From positions 14,842,027 through 14,906,026 of the forward strand of contig NC_083345.1 of the NCBI RefSeq assembly GCF_019175385.1: a DNA stretch of 64,000 nt. The letters are read 5' to 3'. This DNA comes from Lycium barbarum (lineage: Eukaryota > Streptophyta > Magnoliopsida > Solanales > Solanaceae). A program made the position numbers and the translations under genes. How positions within the stretch are numbered: position 1 is the stretch's first letter; every line of letters begins with the position of its first letter. Shown piece by piece: positions 1 to 12,396 of this stretch. The notes beneath the pieces were generated by a model that ran no database searches, was not told the DNA's origin, and worked only from the letters and a program-made list of their open reading frames with translations.

Positions 1-704
1 TTGAATATAAAGCTTTATGATTTTCTTGTCACTTGATTGATTATTAAGTCACACTCATCAATGCTCTCTTCTTAATTCTAAACAAGAATTATTGACGAGT
101 TGAAACGATTTAAAGAATAATTAAACAAACACATTTTTTTTCCCGATACAAATAATCTAACCGCGATATTTTTTTATTTTTTTTTATAATTTTTTTAGAA
201 TGGTGTTTTTTATTAATAAAGAAAGCAGATGTTCTGCTGCAAAAGCAGCTACAATATGATCCAGGTGGAAAATAACCGCGATATTCTTGCCTTGGCTGCA
301 ATAGAAAAAGTGATCTTATTTTAATAGACGCAAAAAATAAAATCTCCCTTTTATCATATAAGAGAAAGGGAAAATAAGAATTGTCTAATCAGGCGCCTCT
401 AACCCCAAAGTTTTGTTAGCTTTAAAATTCTAAACTTAATATGCAAGATCAAGTCAAATGAGAATTATTAAATTAGATTAATTTTTTTTAATTTGGTTTT
501 ATAAACAATTTTTAACATTTTGATAAAATGAAAGAAGAAAAGATTGCATAGTTTTTAGGGGAAAATGAACATTCAGGGGTTGACAAGACCAGATATAGGA
601 GGAAAACTGGAACAGTGATAGATGAAAAGAGGTAATGCCCGGCAAAGAACCAATGTATGTGTTTGCCTCTGCATAGTTGGTTTAACTTTTGTGTTTTGGC
701 GACA
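1..704. other. intergenic, no gene seen
   Basis: AT-rich sequence with short T and A runs. No ORF here has recognisable protein similarity, and no inverted or direct repeat stands out. It ends at the target site of the hAT-like element that starts at 713. Confidence 0.6.
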
Positions 705-712
705 GAATAATG

Positions 713-1781
713 TAGGGCTGGGCATAAATAAAGAAAATCGAAAAATCGAACCGAACTTCAAAAAATCGAAATCGAAATAGCCGAATCGAAATTTGATAAA
801 ACTGAACTGAAGAACCGAACGCCCACCGTAGTTTATTCTCTTCTTGACAAGTATATTCTCTCACATTTGGTGAGAGCTTAGAGAAATTAGGAGTTATATT
901 GATGTAAAGGCTACTCGAACCAATTTTTTCTTAGTAGTTTTAATTATTTTCCCATTACTTGGTAGGATCATATTCTGTGAAATCAACTTAGAGTTGAGAT
1001 ACTCTTAGGTTGATTATAGTTTTTTACTCTTGCAAAGCGTAGTTATTCATTTTGTAATTGATTTCGTTATTTTCATTATTAATAAAAAAATCGCTAAACT
1101 CGCTGCTCAGTGGTATAATATTAGTTAATAAAAAAAAATCGAGCGGAGGTCTATCGAAATATTTCAACAAACTCGAACACTTTATGGTTTACGTTTTCAG
1201 AAACTTCGGTGTTCGGTTCGGTGTTTGGTTTTTAGAGTTCGGTTCTTCGGTGTTCCGGTTTAAACCGAAATTTAATACATTACCAAAAAAAAAAAAAAAA
1301 ATAGTCCAGGCTCATTAAGTTTAAGCCCAAAAAAAACCAATTTTAACAAGCCCTCTTTTGCTTTTGTATCCCTAATTTTCCACTTCAGTTGAGAGAATCA
1401 AATATCCTTAACAAAGGAATGTGACTAGGATGTGTCTTTAGGATTAATGTATGTCTTTTGTGTGTTTTCTTAATTATTCTTATTGTATGTATATAACACC
1501 TAGTAATCTTATATCATGGTTATGATTTTCTATTCTTGTGTATCTTGTTTGTTTGATTTTGATTTCAATTTATCAGTTTTATTGCTTTTGAAAATATGAA
1601 TTAGTGTAAATGGAATCGCTTCTAATATCATATCAAAAAAACCGAATTGAAAAAATCGAAACCGAACTTCAAAAAATCGAAACCGAAAGAACCGAACCGA
1701 ACTAGTTGGGTTCGGTGTTCGGTGTCCACCTTCAAAAAACCGAAACCGAAATGGCCGAACCGAACCAAACGCCCACCCTTA
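713..1781. mobile_element. non-autonomous hAT-like element, 1069 bp, with 8 bp TSD
   Basis: The left end reads TAGGGCTGGGC and the right end, reverse-complemented, reads TAAGGGTGGGC. The element is flanked by perfect 8 bp copies of GAATAATG (705-712 and 1782-1789). Both subterminal regions are packed with CCGAAC / TTCGGT motifs, a style common in plant hAT MITEs. There is no transposase ORF. A right-end-like motif (AACGCCCACC) near 823-832 suggests internal duplication or an older nested copy. The TSD length and TIRs are seen directly; the hAT assignment is inferred from them. Confidence 0.75.
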
Positions 1782-1867
1782 GAATAATGACACAAGCCAG
1801 GGTTCTTGATCCTTGGGGTCAGGGGTTCCTTTTTCATATATATTACTAAAAATCAGGGTTAAGGGTT

Positions 1868-2143
1868 AAAACACACCATCAAGTGTCACCTTTTTTTGAG
1901 TTTTCTATCTGAACTATGTGTGAGAGTTTCCTCACGAACTAATTTGTAAAACACACCTCAACTATCACTTGTTCACTTTTCCTATCTGAACTATCACCAA
2001 CTAGTTTGCAAAACACACCTCAACTATTAGTTTTGAGGTGTGTTTTGAAAACTAGTTGGTGATAGTTTAGGTAGGAAACTCTCACACCTGATGGTTCAGG
2101 CAGGAAACTCAAAAAAAAAAGTTGATACTAGAGGTGTGTTTTT
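1868..2143. mobile_element. MITE-like long inverted repeat
   Basis: The segment folds on itself: AACACACC at the left pairs with GGTGTGTT at the right. The centre near 2010-2050 has AAACACACCTCAACT facing its complement across a few bases. The arms include matching ACTAGTTGGTGATAG / CTATCACCAACTAGT. It has no coding capacity. I did not find a clear TSD, so the superfamily is unassigned. Confidence 0.6.
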
Positions 2144-2150
2144 GTCCATT

Positions 2151-3500
2151 ATCTATAAAAATTACTATTAAGTACGAATATTATATTTCAACCCGTGCAG
2201 ATCAAAAGAAATGTGGTAGAATCTAAAACTCGAATCATAATATTTTAATTCTAAATTTGATTGTGTTTATCGTGCATTCAACATAGAAAAAATATTTTTC
2301 TCTCCTTTTTTTATAACTAGAAGTCTCAACTTAACGGTTGAAAATGAAATAACTTTAAGATGAGAGTGGCTTTCATTTCTTTAGCTGGATCTGAGAAGAC
2401 TAATTAAGAAAATAAAGATAAAGAAAAGTATGTTAAAAGGTTTTGTTGCTTGAAAAGCTGGAGTTTTTAGCATTTTGCATTCCTGACATATGCAATATTT
2501 TTTTTTTTTTGGCAATTTACAATTTTACATCTTATCCTAATATGATTTACGATATGCACTCCAATTTCTTCATTTTCTCACAAAACTACAAAAAGAAAAA
2601 CTTCTTTTGTTAATTATTTAAGAGGTAAAATAGGAGAAACACAATTAAAATTTCCCCAAAAATAATTTTATGTGCAGTAGCCAGTAAGTTAGATGGATAC
2701 TCCTTATCCAAGCCAAATCTCTACGTGTGGAGCTAAAGCTCTGCTCATTCCGAAATTGTCTTATTTCAGCACCATTGTGTTAATGTGTTCATTGTGATTT
2801 TGGAACACATCTGAAATGTGGCTTTTCCAAATCTGTCATCAAACCAAAATCAAATTCGTAACCATGAAACTAAAGGAAGAACCAAACTAGGAACCAGTCA
2901 TTACACCAACTTGTTGACATTATCTTCCGGTCACCCGACTTCAATTGGGCTTCTTTCATTTTGAGCCCGTCGGCCAAACTTGGTAATGGTCTAGCCAAAA
3001 TATGCAAACCATAAACACTGATTATGTATACTATATGTAAATTTATGTACATTGCATGTATATTATGTGCATAGTATATGTATATTTTTTATATTTAAAT
3101 AAACAAAATCTATACATCTGCTGGCTATTTTGTGAATTAGATCACTGAAAGACATTAGACTATAATTTTCTCACTGAGACCTTGATTAATAGAAAGTGTT
3201 ACGCATGAAATGAGACAGAGGGAGTACTAAACAAATGCTCAATTTGATAGCTAAAGTATAAAGTTTTTTTCGAGAGAATTTGAATCTTTATTTTTCTCAA
3301 CATATTATGTGTGGAAAACTGTGTTTTTATGATATTGGAGCTCTTAATTTTACAACTCCGTAAGTGTCCGAGCAATCACTAACCCAACAAAAGTTGGACT
3401 AGGTCCAGAGAAACATGTTGCGAAGTATCAAGCCCATGGAAGCAGCAAACCAAATGTTTTGCAGACCTAAGACAAAACGTTTAACTAAAAGGAGGACGTG
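2151..3500. other. intergenic, no gene seen
   Basis: AT-rich sequence with no ORF resembling a known protein and no clear repeat structure. Short TATGTA-rich runs lie around 3040-3090. Confidence 0.5.
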
Positions 3501-3504
3501 ATGT

Positions 3505-3960
3505 ATATACAACAACGTACCCAGTATGGTCACACAAGTGGGGTTCGAAAAGGATAAAATGTACACAGACCTTACCCCTACCTTTATGGGGTAGAGAGGC
3601 TATTTCCAATAGACCCTCGGCTCGAAAGAAAAGACAGGATGTGACAACAAATAGCAAAGTAAAAAGCATGGTGTCCAGTTCTTTTGCGGCCTACCGCTAC
3701 CGCCCTTAACTCCTGTTATAGACATCCTCTCAGACCTCCTTATTGGCGCATCCACACACCTCCTCTTCACATGCTCGAACCATTTCCGCTCGCCTCCCTC
3801 ATCTTGTCTGCCGCGGGGGCCACTTCCACCTTGTCCCATATAATTTCGTTCCTAACCACATCCCTCCTAATATGCCAACACATCCATCTGAGCATCCTCA
3901 TGTCGGCTATACTTATCTTCTGAACGTGGACGTCCTTGACTGGCCAGCACTCTGCCCCAT
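3505..3960 (-). mobile_element. 5'-truncated RTE-type LINE 3' end (C-terminal codons plus 3' UTR tail)
   Basis: On the minus strand, 3839-3670 encodes a peptide with WFEHVKRR, DAPIRRSE and [10 protein letters not shown]. This matches the C-terminal tail I know from plant RTE-clade LINE reverse transcriptases (HVKRR...DAPVRRCER...GRGRPKK). It runs into a 3' UTR with CGAGGGTCTATTGGAAA and ends in a TTG-type tail (GTTGTTG on the minus strand, about 3509-3515). Everything upstream of the C-terminus is missing. The same 3' tail occurs at 57444-57622 and in part at 56519-56585. Confidence 0.65.
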
Positions 3961-5067
3961 GATTAAGAAACTTTTAATAGATAGAGCGTCAGAATTTGAG
4001 CCAAAGTTATTGGGTTATATCGAACTCGTATATTCAAGCCTATATCCGGTCCTAGATAAAATTATATATTTATTTCAAAACTCACTTTATCAACTTAGAG
4101 CCATATCAAAGGATGAACAGAAATGGATAGTTCCAATAAAAATTCATTTTTTGATTTATTTCATATATTCCATGATCGGAACATTAGAGGTTCGCGCTAC
4201 ACTATGATTTTGAATCAGAAGAGAGATTTAGAGAAATGACACATCTATTCACTCTATAAGTTGTTGTCATCAAATAAAATGTTTGGATTTCAACCTATGA
4301 CCTAAAGCAATTTTTGCACGCTAGTTGCCATTATACTGAACTCTTTCCTTATGTCAACATAATTCGATATAATTACTTTTGGCTTAAAGAATCAGAACTC
4401 CTGCACAACATGTTTTATCACATAACTCTTGTCTAAACCATAACCATTATAATTGTATAGCTTGACTTTGGAATATGCTTTCTATTCGTCCAAATATTGT
4501 TTATTGCAATTTGCAACCATTGATCTTTTATCTGGCAGGTATGTGGTAGTTGGTACATGTAATCTGATAAATCAAAACACAGGAAGGTCGAAATCAAGAG
4601 CTTGAGTAGGGAAAAAGGAAACATAAAGCAAAAGAATGTGTACGCGTGTGCTCATTTATGTCACTTTTTACATAACCTAGTTCAACTGGCATGTAAGCAA
4701 AGAAAGATGTACTTTTTCACATTATATATATGAGCTGAGGCTCCAAGAAAAGACACAGCATTGCTTTTTTCACGACCTTTAAGGAGTAATTATTCTGAAA
4801 CATAGGCCCTCAACTAGATGTCTCAAGTTGGAACCTTAAAAATGGAGTCGTCTTTGGTAGAGAGCGTTTTACCCTCAAGGTGTGTTTTGCTGGCGCGAAT
4901 CCAAATTAATCGAGCCTCAAAGTGGATACAAGACACTAGGTGAGAAACAAAAAAAAAAAAAAAAAAAAAAAGGCCCTCAACCCCCTCACCAAATAAAAAT
5001 AAACATAGAAATGAAGAAGAAAAAAAATCCTTCAGTTGAATTCTAGCAAAGAATGAACTCCAGAAAG
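3961..5067. other. intergenic, no gene seen
   Basis: AT-rich noncoding sequence. A long A run lies at about 4950-4970. No convincing coding or mobile feature was recognised. Confidence 0.5.
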
Positions 5068-5075
5068 TTTGCAAG

Positions 5076-5256
5076 CAGGGGCAGAGCTAGCATATTATTC
5101 GGGGGTTCGGCCGAACTCAATAACTTTGGTCTAAATCCTGTATTTGTCTTGAAAAATTCATTGAATATGTATAAGTTGTTAAGTTAGAACCCAATAACTT
5201 AAACGAATTAGAATCCCGAACCCAGCCACAAACTTCGAATTCTGGCGCCACCTCTA
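5076..5256. mobile_element. short hAT-type MITE, 181 bp, with perfect 8 bp TSD
   Basis: Perfect 8 bp target site copies TTTGCAAG flank the element (5068-5075 and 5257-5264). The left terminus CAGGGGCAGAGC and the right terminus (reverse complement TAGAGGTGGCGCC) form imperfect TIRs of the hAT kind. It is noncoding, with GTTCGGCCGAACTC near the left end. The type is well supported by TSD length; its family name is unknown to me. Confidence 0.75.
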
Positions 5257-5264
5257 TTTGCAAG

Positions 5265-7179
5265 TGTGGCATTATAATTAGACCGTTTTCCGCTTCTCTT
5301 TCTAATAGAAATGAGCAATGCCATGAGTTTCCACAAAGTAAACTTCACAATGGATATGTAGAGGTTGAACAAGTTCTTGGAATGTGAGAAGAAAATAGAC
5401 CTTGGGCTTGACTCAACCGAGATGAAAGATTGATCAATACCATATACGGAGGCAAATGCTAATCCCCTTAACCAAGATGGAACAATCTAACAGTTTAAAA
5501 GAATTGAAGAGAAAGTTGTTTATGTCAAACAAGATTTCGAGTCTTGAGTGCTCTTAAATTTCTTGGTTAAGCACTCAAAAAATGTTTAATTATAATATTA
5601 CTACTATATATAAGGGATAATGTAATGAGTTTTGTAGTACTTAATTACATTGTAACTATTCGGTTGGCCCAACCAAAATGATTTGCTCTTTTAAATTACC
5701 CTTGAGTTTTTTATTTATTACTTCATGTACCCAAGTATATTTTCAATAAATCTAGATTCAAACCCTTTTTGATAGCATATATTTTTTCTATTTCTTATTT
5801 TTTCCCCTACTTTATTTTATTTTTACTTAGGTTGACATAATCAATTTGGTAAATATAATCAATTTTGAGCCCTTTAAAAATGCTTAAAAAGTTGTGAAAA
5901 GTGATGATGTCATCTGATAAAAATAACTATGTGCAAAAAATAATCTAAAATGGTGATGATAATAACTTTGAAGAACTCATTTGGTACTGAAGAGTACCCG
6001 ATCGATTAAATTTTCTTTAGTAATTCTTAATCACCCACTAAATTTCTCTTGATCTTACTTGTAGTAAAAAGAAATTATTCTGAAAATGTAAAGTTAGATT
6101 TAATGATATAATACAATTATACAATAGAAAATAAATTTTAAAACTTCTTAACAATTAATAGATTAAAATCTTGGAAAATAAAAGAAAAAACTTTAAATTT
6201 TATTCAATTTGCTTAATTAAGTGGGATAGAAAAGAGGAAAAGATGCTTACCAAGTGATCAACTCCTCAATATATTGATAATGGCATCCTTCTTTTGTTAC
6301 AAACAATTTAAATTATCAGAAATCATGTAATCCTTAATTGGTTGAGTAAGGAAATTTTCTTTTAAGAATAAAGCATCAATGAGTTAATGACAAACTAAAT
6401 TAATTCTTAAACTTTGTTTTAATAAACTCAATTCTTTTTTAATTCATCTAACCTAGACTGTAATCACCATATTTGTTTTAGCATAAACCATTGTCACATG
6501 AAATTATGAGTAATTAATCAATAAATACCAAAATATGCTATTCCTACCTCTAACTAGAAATTATATGCTCACAAATTCATAAAATATTAAAATGTCCTTT
6601 CAATTTATGATTATAGTCAGTCTTGCATACTTTAAATTATATTACTAAATATCAAGTTATCTCTGTCACTTTGATATCTGTTTATTCCCTAGCAAACTTG
6701 CTTTCCTATAACAATTCTTTCAATAAATTATCTAATTATGTGATTAAAAACTTGAAAAATGAATAATACATGATTAAGAAGCTATCATCTTAAAAGAGTT
6801 GTGCCTAAGAAACGTACACAAATTATTATTTTTTCAGTTAAAACCTATGAAGTGCATTATTACCTTGATGTTGGGTCCGGGCTTTTCTGGACTAGTCTAT
6901 AGTATATTCACTTATCCATACATGATTGTTGCATATAACTTCTGTTTGAGATTACTATAACTCTCCTGTTGGATTGCAAGAAAGTTGATTTGGTGAGACC
7001 AAGATTTCTCTACCAAGGTCATTTACATCAAATCGTTCCAAAAGAAGGTAATATTCTATTGGAGCTAAGAGTCTCTACAAGTTGAAAAAAAACTCTTTAT
7101 GGTACATGAATCATGCAGAAGAACTGCTAGTCGGTGTTGATTTGAGGTTCCGGATGAATGTCCGGTAAAGGGATGAGCT
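5265..7179. other. intergenic, AT-rich 3' flank of the WNK gene
   Basis: About 1.9 kb of strongly AT-rich sequence downstream of the WNK stop codon. The 3' UTR of the kinase gene must extend leftward into the right-hand part of this stretch. No ORF with recognisable product and no clear mobile element was found. Confidence 0.5.
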
Positions 7180-10100
7180 TTAGAAATCTATGGCATCAAC
7201 AGGGAGAGAAGTGGCCCTGTGAAGTGAGTGGGGAAGCAATGCCCCTTTATAAAAACTCTGTGCAGTGACCATGTGCTCTGGGCTGCAAGAACCATATGCA
7301 AGTGGATATCTTCTGACCTTAGAATTAGAACATTCGTTCTCGATTTCTATGGGAAAGTCTGACGAAAAATGCTTGCCTGATGTAAATGATTGTAGCAGAA
7401 GCTGATCCTTTTGTATCGATGGAGTTGAACCTGATGATAACGTATCGTTTCTTGGGATTTTGTTGCTGGACCTTTGACGTGAATATTTTGGAACAACTCC
7501 AAATTTCTGATCTTTTAGTCCCCTCAATTGCATTTGGTACTTGGCCTTAAGCCACCTCAACTCTCGCCTTATCTCATTATCATATTCTTCTGCTGGAGTT
7601 CTAGCTCCTGAAGAATCTGAAGAGGGAAACTTGTCATCCTTGTCGACACTTATAACTTTCTCCTCGTCCACTGATTTGTCTTTAGCATCAGATTGATTGT
7701 CACCAGAGCCTCGTGAGCGTGATTTTGTTTTGTCAACTTGTGCCCAAATATCAGTAAAGTGTACACCATCAGATTCCAATGAGCCGTCTGGAGCACGGTC
7801 AGTGAGACATTGTTCAGAGCCATCAAAATGATATGTTATCTCCTCAAAACGGCCGTGCATAGCACCACAGCCATGCTTGGAACAATGAAGCACTTGCAAG
7901 TTCTTAGCCGGTGCTGGGGTATTCGACGCTAGGTAGTTCACAAGAGAACCATTAGAAGCACACTTGTGACAGCAGCCACGGTTCATGGAGTTGGGGGTTT
8001 CCTCTATCCCGAACCCCCTCTTCCACTCAGGAACTAAGGAAGCAATCTCACCATCTATCATATCTGCTATCTTGGTAACATCTTGTTCTGTAATATCCAA
8101 CTCGGCCACCATTTCAGTAGCGACGGTTAGTGCTGTGTCATTCTCAATGTCAAAAGGAAAATAAATGTTGCGGACATGACCTGTAAAGGTAAATGTACAG
8201 CAGTTTAGTTTACAACAAGTGTTGATAATGTGGCTCAGGATATTATAGAAATAAAACAGATAGCTGCATTATCTCTAAAAGATTTGCAGAAAATCAGTTT
8301 ATCAGTAGCTAACTTTTAGGATTTCAAATTGTTTTCTATTAGAGTCCTTTGTGGCTTGAATTTTACAGTTAGTTTCCTCTTTCTTTGTGATTTGGTTTTG
8401 CAGATAAGTCAGTAGCATCTTTTTTAAAAACCAATAAGGACTACTTAACACTACTTGAGATGAAGCAATAATAAAGCAAAACCTTCTTTATCTGCTATCC
8501 TGAGTCGTAAGAAGATGCCGTCATCTTCTCTCCTCCTTCCCTTGATACTGATATCAACATTTTCCATATCATCCTCTTCGTTATCCGTGAATAGATCAAT
8601 TTCATTTGCATCATACTCAAGTTGATGGCAGTACGAATCATCCTCTGGTTCATATCCAAGATAACCAAGACAACCATTTGATAGAGAGTTGTTATCAAAG
8701 CTCAAGAGACGATGCCCTAATGTAGGGTCTAATTCACAAGAGTCTTGCAAATAATTTGGTGTATCTGAGTCTGATGATACGTAATCATCAACTCGGAGAA
8801 AAGGGTCATCAAGAAGCTCCTTTGCAGATAGTCTGTGAGATACTGTTGCCAAGCATTTCTCAACAAATCGACGAACTTCAGGATCCGTGACTTTGTAAAG
8901 GGAATCTGGCCTTTTCCCCTACACAACAAATCTATGTTGATACCTTGATGGATATGCATTAAAGAGCAAAATCTAAAGCAAGTTTCAAGATTTTTTGTTC
9001 TTACAGATGTTACTTTTTTGTAGATCTGAGCAGGATGAGTGCACTCACTGTATGGATATTCAAAAGTCACCATTTCTAAAATACACATTCCAAATGAATA
9101 AATGTCCACTAATTCATTGTATTCCTCCGCATACACCTCCGGAGCCATGAATTCTGGTGTTCCTGGTCGGACAAACAATAACAAACAAAACAATTGTAGG
9201 ACTTGTGGGAATGAAACTACAAAAGCTCTCATTTTAGTGTATGAATTTGCACTAAGAGATTGCGAATCACATCACTAATTTCAATCATTAATCAAGATTT
9301 TTGTCTAGCATGATAGTATTAGAATTACCTACACAACGTTCAGCATGGGATTTGCGGAGGATAGCAGCAAGGCCAAGATCACCAATTTTGACTTCCCCTT
9401 GGTTCCCATTGATGAAAATGTTATCACACTTGAGGTCTCTGTGTATAACAGGAGGGTCATGGCTATGCAGATAATTGAGCCCTTTCAGTATCTGTCTACA
9501 CCAACGCTTTACCGCTCTAATGTTAACCTTCTTATGTTTTAGCCTGTACCTGTCCAAAGTTTTAAGAAATATTTATCAAGAATGAGGAATTATGAACCAA
9601 ACATTAACATGGCTATACTACTTAACCAAAGAATAAGATTAAGGACTCTTATTTCTACTTACTGTCTAAGAGTACCAGAAGTGAACATCTCAGTGACAAA
9701 GTTAATGTTTCTATTGGCAACATCAACCCAAGAAGTGTAAAATTTCATGATGTTTTTGTGCTTCATGGTCTTGAGCAAATGAATTTCACAATATAGCCTC
9801 TCAAGATCTTCAGGACTTTGCATAAAGTCATAAAGCTTCACCTGATTCCATGCTACTTCAATCCCTTCATACTCATCAAATGCTTTATAACTGCAGCAGA
9901 ATTAGCCCAAAATGATTTATTTTATTTTTTTTGTCAAAAATGAAAATTTTAAACATTATACAAATGCAATGCCTGTTTCTGAATTACCCATATGCAAAAA
10001 TGGAAAAAGATTCAATTTTTACAGAAACAAATTAAGAAAGAAAGGCACATACACTGTCTTTGAAGACCCTTTACCAAGAATTTCATTGTACTGGATTCAA

Positions 10101-10303
10101 AAACACAAAAAGTAAGCAAATGAGAACTCAATATGATGGAGAAAAAAATGAAAAAAAGAATAAAATAAACCAATCAAAAAGGGGTTCAACTTCAAGAATT
10201 TACAATTGCCATAGAAAAAAGAACACACCCTTCCATATCTTCCAGTAGGATCCACTTCAACAAACTCAGAATCATCTGATTCAAAGTCAATGACACCATT
10301 CAT
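7180..10303 (-). CDS. WNK: WNK (with-no-lysine) serine/threonine protein kinase
   Basis: Seven exons on the minus strand: 10303-10229, 10090-10053, 9890-9663, 9549-9329, 9162-9005, 8918-8483, 8180-7180. All introns are GT..AG and frame is kept throughout, giving 718 aa. The kinase domain spans about residues 24-280. The glycine loop GKGSSK carries Lys36, while the usual subdomain II lysine is Asn53 (VAWNQV), the WNK hallmark. HRDLK is at 150-154, DLG at 171-173 and TPEFMAPE at 189-196. An OSR1_C-like segment ([11 protein letters not shown], about 374-450) follows, then a charged, probably coiled-coil stretch ([14 protein letters not shown]). Plant WNKs phosphorylate serine/threonine and are linked to circadian, osmotic and flowering control. 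The paralogue number cannot be set from here; the N-terminus most resembles the WNK1/2/9 type. The start at 10303 gives MNGVIDFES, as in the family. The same frame is open upstream to 10459, so an N-terminal extension is possible but unlikely. Confidence 0.95.
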
Positions 10304-10460
10304 TCCTTGTAAGTTTTTCTTGTAGTTTTTTTTTTCCTTTTTCAGTTCTGCTAGTTTGTTTGAGGATAATCTACTCACTCTATCTTGTTTTTTTTCTTTT
10401 TTCTCTGTATGACTTATGGAGAGAGAGGGAAAGGGAGAGATGATTTGGCACTCAACCAAA
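10304..10460 (-). other. probable 5' leader of the WNK gene
   Basis: On the minus strand this stretch starts with CT-rich sequence (CTCTCCCTTTCCCTCTCTCT at about 10440-10421) typical of plant 5' UTRs, followed by AG-rich and T-rich runs up to the start codon. It contains an in-frame upstream ATG at 10459 without an intervening stop, and its translation looks low-complexity. The transcription start is not visible from sequence alone. Confidence 0.4.
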
Positions 10461-10851
10461 GATTAAGTAAAAGAAATCTGGGGACTATGTTGTTCTTGAA
10501 AAAGTTATCTTATTTGTTAGTATTAAAACATAAAAATAAAAATATGAAGAGGCCTCGGTTAGTCCATTGAAAAGAAAAAGGCATTTTTTTATTTTGTTTT
10601 ATTTTCTTTCACTAACAACTCATAGACAGCCAACATGGCAAAGATTTATCAAGGCTATGAACTATGAACTACACCCACCCACTCAGCAAACCCCACCACC
10701 AAGAAAATCAAACAGGCATATCATGACAAAGTACCTTTAATGTCGCCTGCTTTTTTCTTTTTATCTATGTCATCAGGAGCTGTAAATCCCAAAAAAACAC
10801 ACCCCACGTTATCCCCTCTGATGTTCTCCGTACACATACATGATGCTTGTA

Positions 10852-11632
10852 CTCCCTCCATCTTAAATTATTTATCGGTTTAATAATACAAGGCATAATA
10901 ATTTTTATTTGCTATTTTACCTGTGTAGCAGAATCTTGTCATTAATATAGATGGCTTAAATATGCCATTAAATTATTGAAAATGACTTATTTATGTCACT
11001 CATCAATAATTTGGCTCATTTATGCCATCGAACTATAGAAAATGACTCATTTATGCACTCGTCAATAGTTTGGCTCATTTATACCATCGCTCGTTACCAA
11101 AATGACTCATCCATGTCATTTTTATTTAACGTCAGGTTTATAATACCAGATATGACACGAAGCTTCTAATTAGATATCTACGTCGTTTAATTAAACCAGC
11201 CCAATTTTAAATCCCAAATTAATAAAATATCCAACCCATACACCCTACCCACCCACAACCATAATCTAGTTGGAGGCCACGTGTCATATATGGTATTGTA
11301 AAATCGGCGTTAATGAAAAATGACATGGATGAGTCATTTTGATAACAAGTGATGGCATAAATGAGCCAAACTATTGATGAGTGGCATAAATGAGCAATTT
11401 CCGATAGTTTAATGACATAAATGGGCCAAACTATTGACGAGTGACATAAATGAGTCATTTTCAATAGTTCTATGACATATTCGAGCATTTTCCGTAAATA
11501 GAATAACATTTCATGAAAGAGATTATAATTTAGACATAAATAAGGATAAAAATAATTAAATATCTCTCTTAATTAATATTTCTTAAAAAGCGTGTAAATA
11601 AAAAAGCAACAGATAATTTGAGACGGAGAGAG
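10852..11632. mobile_element. Stowaway-like MITE (outer), split by another MITE
   Basis: The left TIR starts CTCCCTCCATCTTAAATTAT. The right end, reverse-complemented, starts CTCTCTCCGTCTCAAATTAT. TA dinucleotide target sites lie at 10850-10851 and 11633-11634. CTCCCTCCGT termini with a TA TSD are the Stowaway (Tc1/mariner) signature. Subtracting the inner element (about 10950-11492) leaves about 240 bp, a usual Stowaway length. Confidence 0.8.
10950..11492. mobile_element. long-arm inverted-repeat MITE nested in the Stowaway element
   Basis: Two arms of about 190 bp are mutually inverted. Left-arm motifs such as AATGACTCATTTATG and AATAGTTTGGCTCATTTAT recur in reverse complement in the right arm (GGCATAAATGAGCCAAACTA, TAAATGAGTCATTTTC). 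Each arm also has an internal near-tandem structure of about 65 bp. The centre carries CACGTGTCATAT. No coding capacity. The boundaries are approximate and I could not settle a TSD. Confidence 0.65.
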
Positions 11633-11765
11633 TACTCTTTTAGTTTTAGTTTATGCAATTTGTTTGCTCACAATAACATGCTTTTATTATAAAAATGTAT
11701 GAGTTTCATGAATCATGAGTACATTAAGATGCTAAAGAACCGAATATCTTATTTTGATGATATAA

Positions 11766-12040
11766 GAGCCTGTTTGGCTGGGCTTAAAAAAAGCAGCTTA
11801 TAAGCTGGAAATAGCTTATAAGCTAAAAAAAAATAAGTTGGGGTAGCCTAACTTTTTTTTTTTTTTTTGGCTTATAAGTTGTTTTCAGCTTATAAGCTGC
11901 TTTCGATAAGTTAAGTTAAACGGACCCAATTATTTTTTTGGGTTTATTTTAAGCATAAAATGGCTTTAAGCTGATCAATCAAATACTAAAAAAACTGAAA
12001 ACAGCTTATAAGCAACTTATAAGTCAATCCAAACGGACTC
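11766..12040. mobile_element. Tourist-like MITE (PIF/Harbinger), 275 bp
   Basis: The left end GAGCCTGTTTGG and the right end (reverse complement GAGTCCGTTTGG) form TIRs, flanked by TAA on both sides (11763-11765 and 12041-12043). Subterminal AGCTTATAAGC palindromes are repeated several times. A TAA TSD with GGCCTGTTTGG-type termini is the Tourist signature. Confidence 0.75.
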
Positions 12041-12043
12041 TAA

Positions 12044-12396
12044 GGCATTTTACGCAATGAATAAGATTCTCGATCCCTCTTTCCACTCACAGATACTTTC
12101 CCTCTAAAGTTTTAGCTTGTGCATTTCTGTCGCCTATTGGAAACACAAGTGTATAAAGAGAGTGAAAACTAAAATTTTAGGCTGTACCATAATTATATTA
12201 GTACATGTTTCGTGACTCAAGATACATTTTCTTGGGAATTATAGCATAGTTAAGATCTCCTTTATATTATTTTCTTAACACTTATAATTATAGATGTCAA
12301 TAAGATCTGCATACATTCTACCATCTCTAGACTCCATTTGTAAAATTACACTGAGTATGTAGTTGTTGTACCTTATTGTCAAAGCAGATATAAGAA
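12044..12396. other. intergenic, no gene seen
   Basis: Short AT-rich stretch between two MITEs, with no ORF or repeat recognised. Confidence 0.45.

Noticed and set aside
110..301. Short minus-strand ORF with a Lys-rich end
   Set aside because: Low-complexity, AT-driven frame with no recognisable domain or splice context.
1058..1318. 86-codon frame in the hAT-like element
   Set aside because: Built from TTCGGTTT-type subterminal repeats; no transposase motif.
3743..4207. 154-codon plus-strand frame
   Set aside because: It lies antisense to the RTE LINE tail for much of its length; the remainder has no family resemblance.
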